Shown piece by piece: positions 6,233 to 7,459 of a stretch of 7,459 nt of DNA (its first letter is position 1; each line of letters starts with the position of its first letter). A program made the position numbers and the translations under genes. Location of the stretch: contig DMYZ01000241.1 in NCBI GenBank assembly GCA_003483565.1, positions 8,047 to 15,505 of the forward strand, read 5' to 3'. The DNA comes from Prevotella sp. (GTDB taxonomy: Bacteria; Bacteroidota; Bacteroidia; Bacteroidales; Bacteroidaceae). The notes under the pieces are model-generated. The model had not been told where the DNA came from. It searched no databases and saw nothing but the letters and a program-made list of their open reading frames with translations.

Positions 6233-7357
6233 TTATGATAATATAATCAAGTCAATATTAGATTTAGACAGTTCGTTGAATAAATGGCGATATCTAAATG
6301 CTGAGAACAGTAACGACCATAAGCGCAACTGTGGCTTTCCAATGCACACGGTACTCACATCATATTTTCTGCAAACCTCTACGATACCATTTATTATATC
6401 CGATGCCTCATACTGTATTATTTCTGCTCCGAGATCTATTGCTAATATAAAATTATTTATCAAATACCTCTGTGTAGCCAGATTAATTTTATCATAACTA
6501 TATTGTGGAATACGCACATATAAAACAGAAAATCTGTCATCGGATGCTGCAGCAAGCCTTGCAACTTTTCGTATGAGATATCTTGATCTTTTCTCATCAG
6601 GTCCGATACAACACAAAAAGGTATTTTGTATTTTAGTTGTATTATGGTTGATTTCGGCTTCCACCTTCTTCGAAACGTGGAGAGTTACCTCTTTTAGAGC
6701 CAATTCCCTTAACTGCAATATATGTTCGGTTGTAAAAAAGTGGGTGAGGGCATTTTCTATATTAGCTTTCTTATAGATTTTCCCACTTTTAAGCCTTTCT
6801 ATCAATTCATCTGATGTAAGATCGATATTCACGACTTCATCAGCAATCTGCAGTACACTGTCAGGAATACGTTCCGAGACCTCAATACCAACCATTCTTT
6901 TTACCTCTTCATTAAGACTCTCAATATGTTGTATATTAACAGCCGACAGCACATTTATTCCTGCATCCAACAGTTCCATAACATCCTGCCATCTTTTTTC
7001 ATTATGGCTGCCTTTTACGTTTGTATGTGCCAGCTCATCCACAACGACCAGTTCCGGATGTGTTCTAAGAATGGTATCCAAATCCATTTCTTCCAATTCT
7101 TTACCCTTGTAAAATATTTTTTTGCAAGGAATAACGGGAAGACCTTTCAATAACTTTTCTGTATCTGCTCTGCCATGAGTCTCGATATATCCTATCTGCA
7201 CGTCAATGCCATTTTTAAGCATATCCCTGGCATCATTTAACATCCTGCATGTCTTACCTACACCGGCAATCATTCCGATATAGATTTTAAACCGCCCACG
7301 TTTTGAACGCTGTATCAGGTTTAGAAAATAATGAGCATCATCATTTCTTTCCATCAT
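6233..7357 (-). CDS. kdpD: Short KdpD: N-terminal potassium-sensor ATPase-like domain plus Usp-like domain, no kinase
   Basis: The 374-residue cytoplasmic protein matches only the N-terminal part of the ~900-residue enterobacterial KdpD. The KdpD domain (about 20-230) has a Walker A G28-M-I-A-G-V-G-K35-T36, the conserved GYIETHGRADTEKLLKGL block (56-73), Walker B-like ELVVVDELAHTN (102-113), and the NEKRWQDV and INVLSAVNIQHIESLN blocks (119-126, 134-149). Residues 245-374 form a Usp-like alpha/beta domain whose ATP-loop is degenerate: IGKPQLRLW (339-347) lacks the usual G-x2-G-x9-G-S/T. It stops cleanly without membrane or kinase parts; the kinase is the next gene, 2 nt on. The known role is control of the high-affinity Kdp potassium ATPase; short kinase-less KdpD proteins are also known in cyanobacteria. 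A double Met start (7357, 7354) is present; a -7 box lies just upstream. Confidence 0.93.
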   Translation of the reverse strand: MMERNDDAHYFLNLIQRSKRGRFKIYIGMIAGVGKTCRMLNDARDMLKNGIDVQIGYIETHGRADTEKLLKGLPVIPCKKIFYKGKELEEMDLDTILRTHPELVVVDELAHTNVKGSHNEKRWQDVMELLDAGINVLSAVNIQHIESLNEEVKRMVGIEVSERIPDSVLQIADEVVNIDLTSDELIERLKSGKIYKKANIENALTHFFTTEHILQLRELALKEVTLHVSKKVEAEINHNTTKIQNTFLCCIGPDEKRSRYLIRKVARLAAASDDRFSVLYVRIPQYSYDKINLATQRYLINNFILAIDLGAEIIQYEASDIINGIVEVCRKYDVSTVCIGKPQLRLWSLLFSAFRYRHLFNELSKSNIDLIILS

Positions 7358-7372
7358 AATTACTATATCTTA

Positions 7373-7380
7373 CAAAGATA
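7373..7380 (-). promoter_or_regulatory. Bacteroidetes -7 box upstream of kdpD
   Basis: On the minus strand TATCTTTG fits TAnnTTTG and ends 15 nt before the ATG at 7357, predicting a leader of about 10 nt. It lies directly after a terminator-like hairpin, so kdpD and its kinase can be transcribed separately from the upstream gene. No good -33 TTTG is visible; that position falls in the hairpin's 3' arm. Confidence 0.5.
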
Positions 7381-7395
7381 CATATTTAAAATTAT

Positions 7396-7427
7396 AAAAA
7401 TCTCATAATGAAAAAATCATTATGAGA
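7396..7427 (-). terminator. Rho-independent terminator-like hairpin upstream of kdpD
   Basis: On the minus strand a perfect 10-bp stem TCTCATAATG / CATTATGAGA (7427-7418 and 7410-7401) with a 7-nt loop is followed at once by TTTTT (7400-7396). The stem is AT-rich (3 G-C pairs), so it would be a weak terminator. It would end a leftward transcript entering from beyond the right edge, where kdpC or another kdp-linked gene is expected. An operator role is possible because the stem reaches the -33 zone of the kdpD promoter. Confidence 0.55.
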
Positions 7428-7459
7428 GATTCTGAATTTATTTTCCTTTATATCTGATC

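Noticed and set aside
6233..6235. The short KdpD as a frameshifted or truncated gene
   Set aside because: The protein ends cleanly after a complete Usp-like domain, and the following gene has its own start, membrane anchor and non-KdpD sensor architecture. This is a genuine split arrangement, not a broken full-length KdpD.
7438..7459. Possible C-terminal end of an upstream minus-strand gene (for example ...RYKGK followed by TAA)
   Set aside because: Only a few codons are in the window and more than one frame gives a stop here, so neither frame nor identity can be supported. An upstream gene is inferred only from the terminator-like hairpin.

Overview
The window looks like chromosomal DNA of a Bacteroidales bacterium (Bacteroides, Prevotella or a close relative; the genus cannot be settled from sequence alone). 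The base composition is AT-rich. Gene starts lack strong Shine-Dalgarno sequences. Several genes are preceded by a Bacteroidetes-type -7 box (TAnnTTTG) very close to the ATG. The gene families present also fit: a DUF6057-like membrane protein and a KdpD sensor split from its histidine kinase.

Left part (1-1786, + strand): a DUF6057-like multi-pass membrane protein is followed after 24 nt by a small secreted protein of unknown function with four cysteines. A perfect 17-bp inverted repeat lies between this pair and the converging glutaredoxin-like gene.

Middle (1787-4502): two divergent two-gene units share a 154-nt promoter region. Leftward runs a cation diffusion facilitator (CDF) metal exporter with what looks like a doubled C-terminal domain, then a small glutaredoxin-related protein with extra cysteines. 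Rightward runs a GNAT acetyltransferase, then a free-standing B3/B4 domain protein of the kind that forms the editing module of phenylalanyl-tRNA synthetase beta. The shared region holds a -7 box on each side and a 9-bp inverted repeat.

Right part (4518-7459, - strand): a potassium-sensing module. A 374-residue KdpD contains only the KdpD N-terminal ATPase-like domain and a Usp-like domain. It is followed 2 nt later by a separate membrane histidine kinase (two membrane segments, HAMP, PAS, HisKA, HATPase). A promoter-like box and a hairpin with a T-tract separate kdpD from whatever lies upstream, beyond the right edge, where kdpABC would be expected. No response regulator is present in the window.

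I see no mobile element, CRISPR array, tRNA or rRNA, and no broken genes. The most interesting points are the split KdpD/kinase arrangement, the GNAT plus stand-alone B3/B4 pair, the CDF plus cysteine-rich glutaredoxin pair, and the near-leaderless promoter layout.
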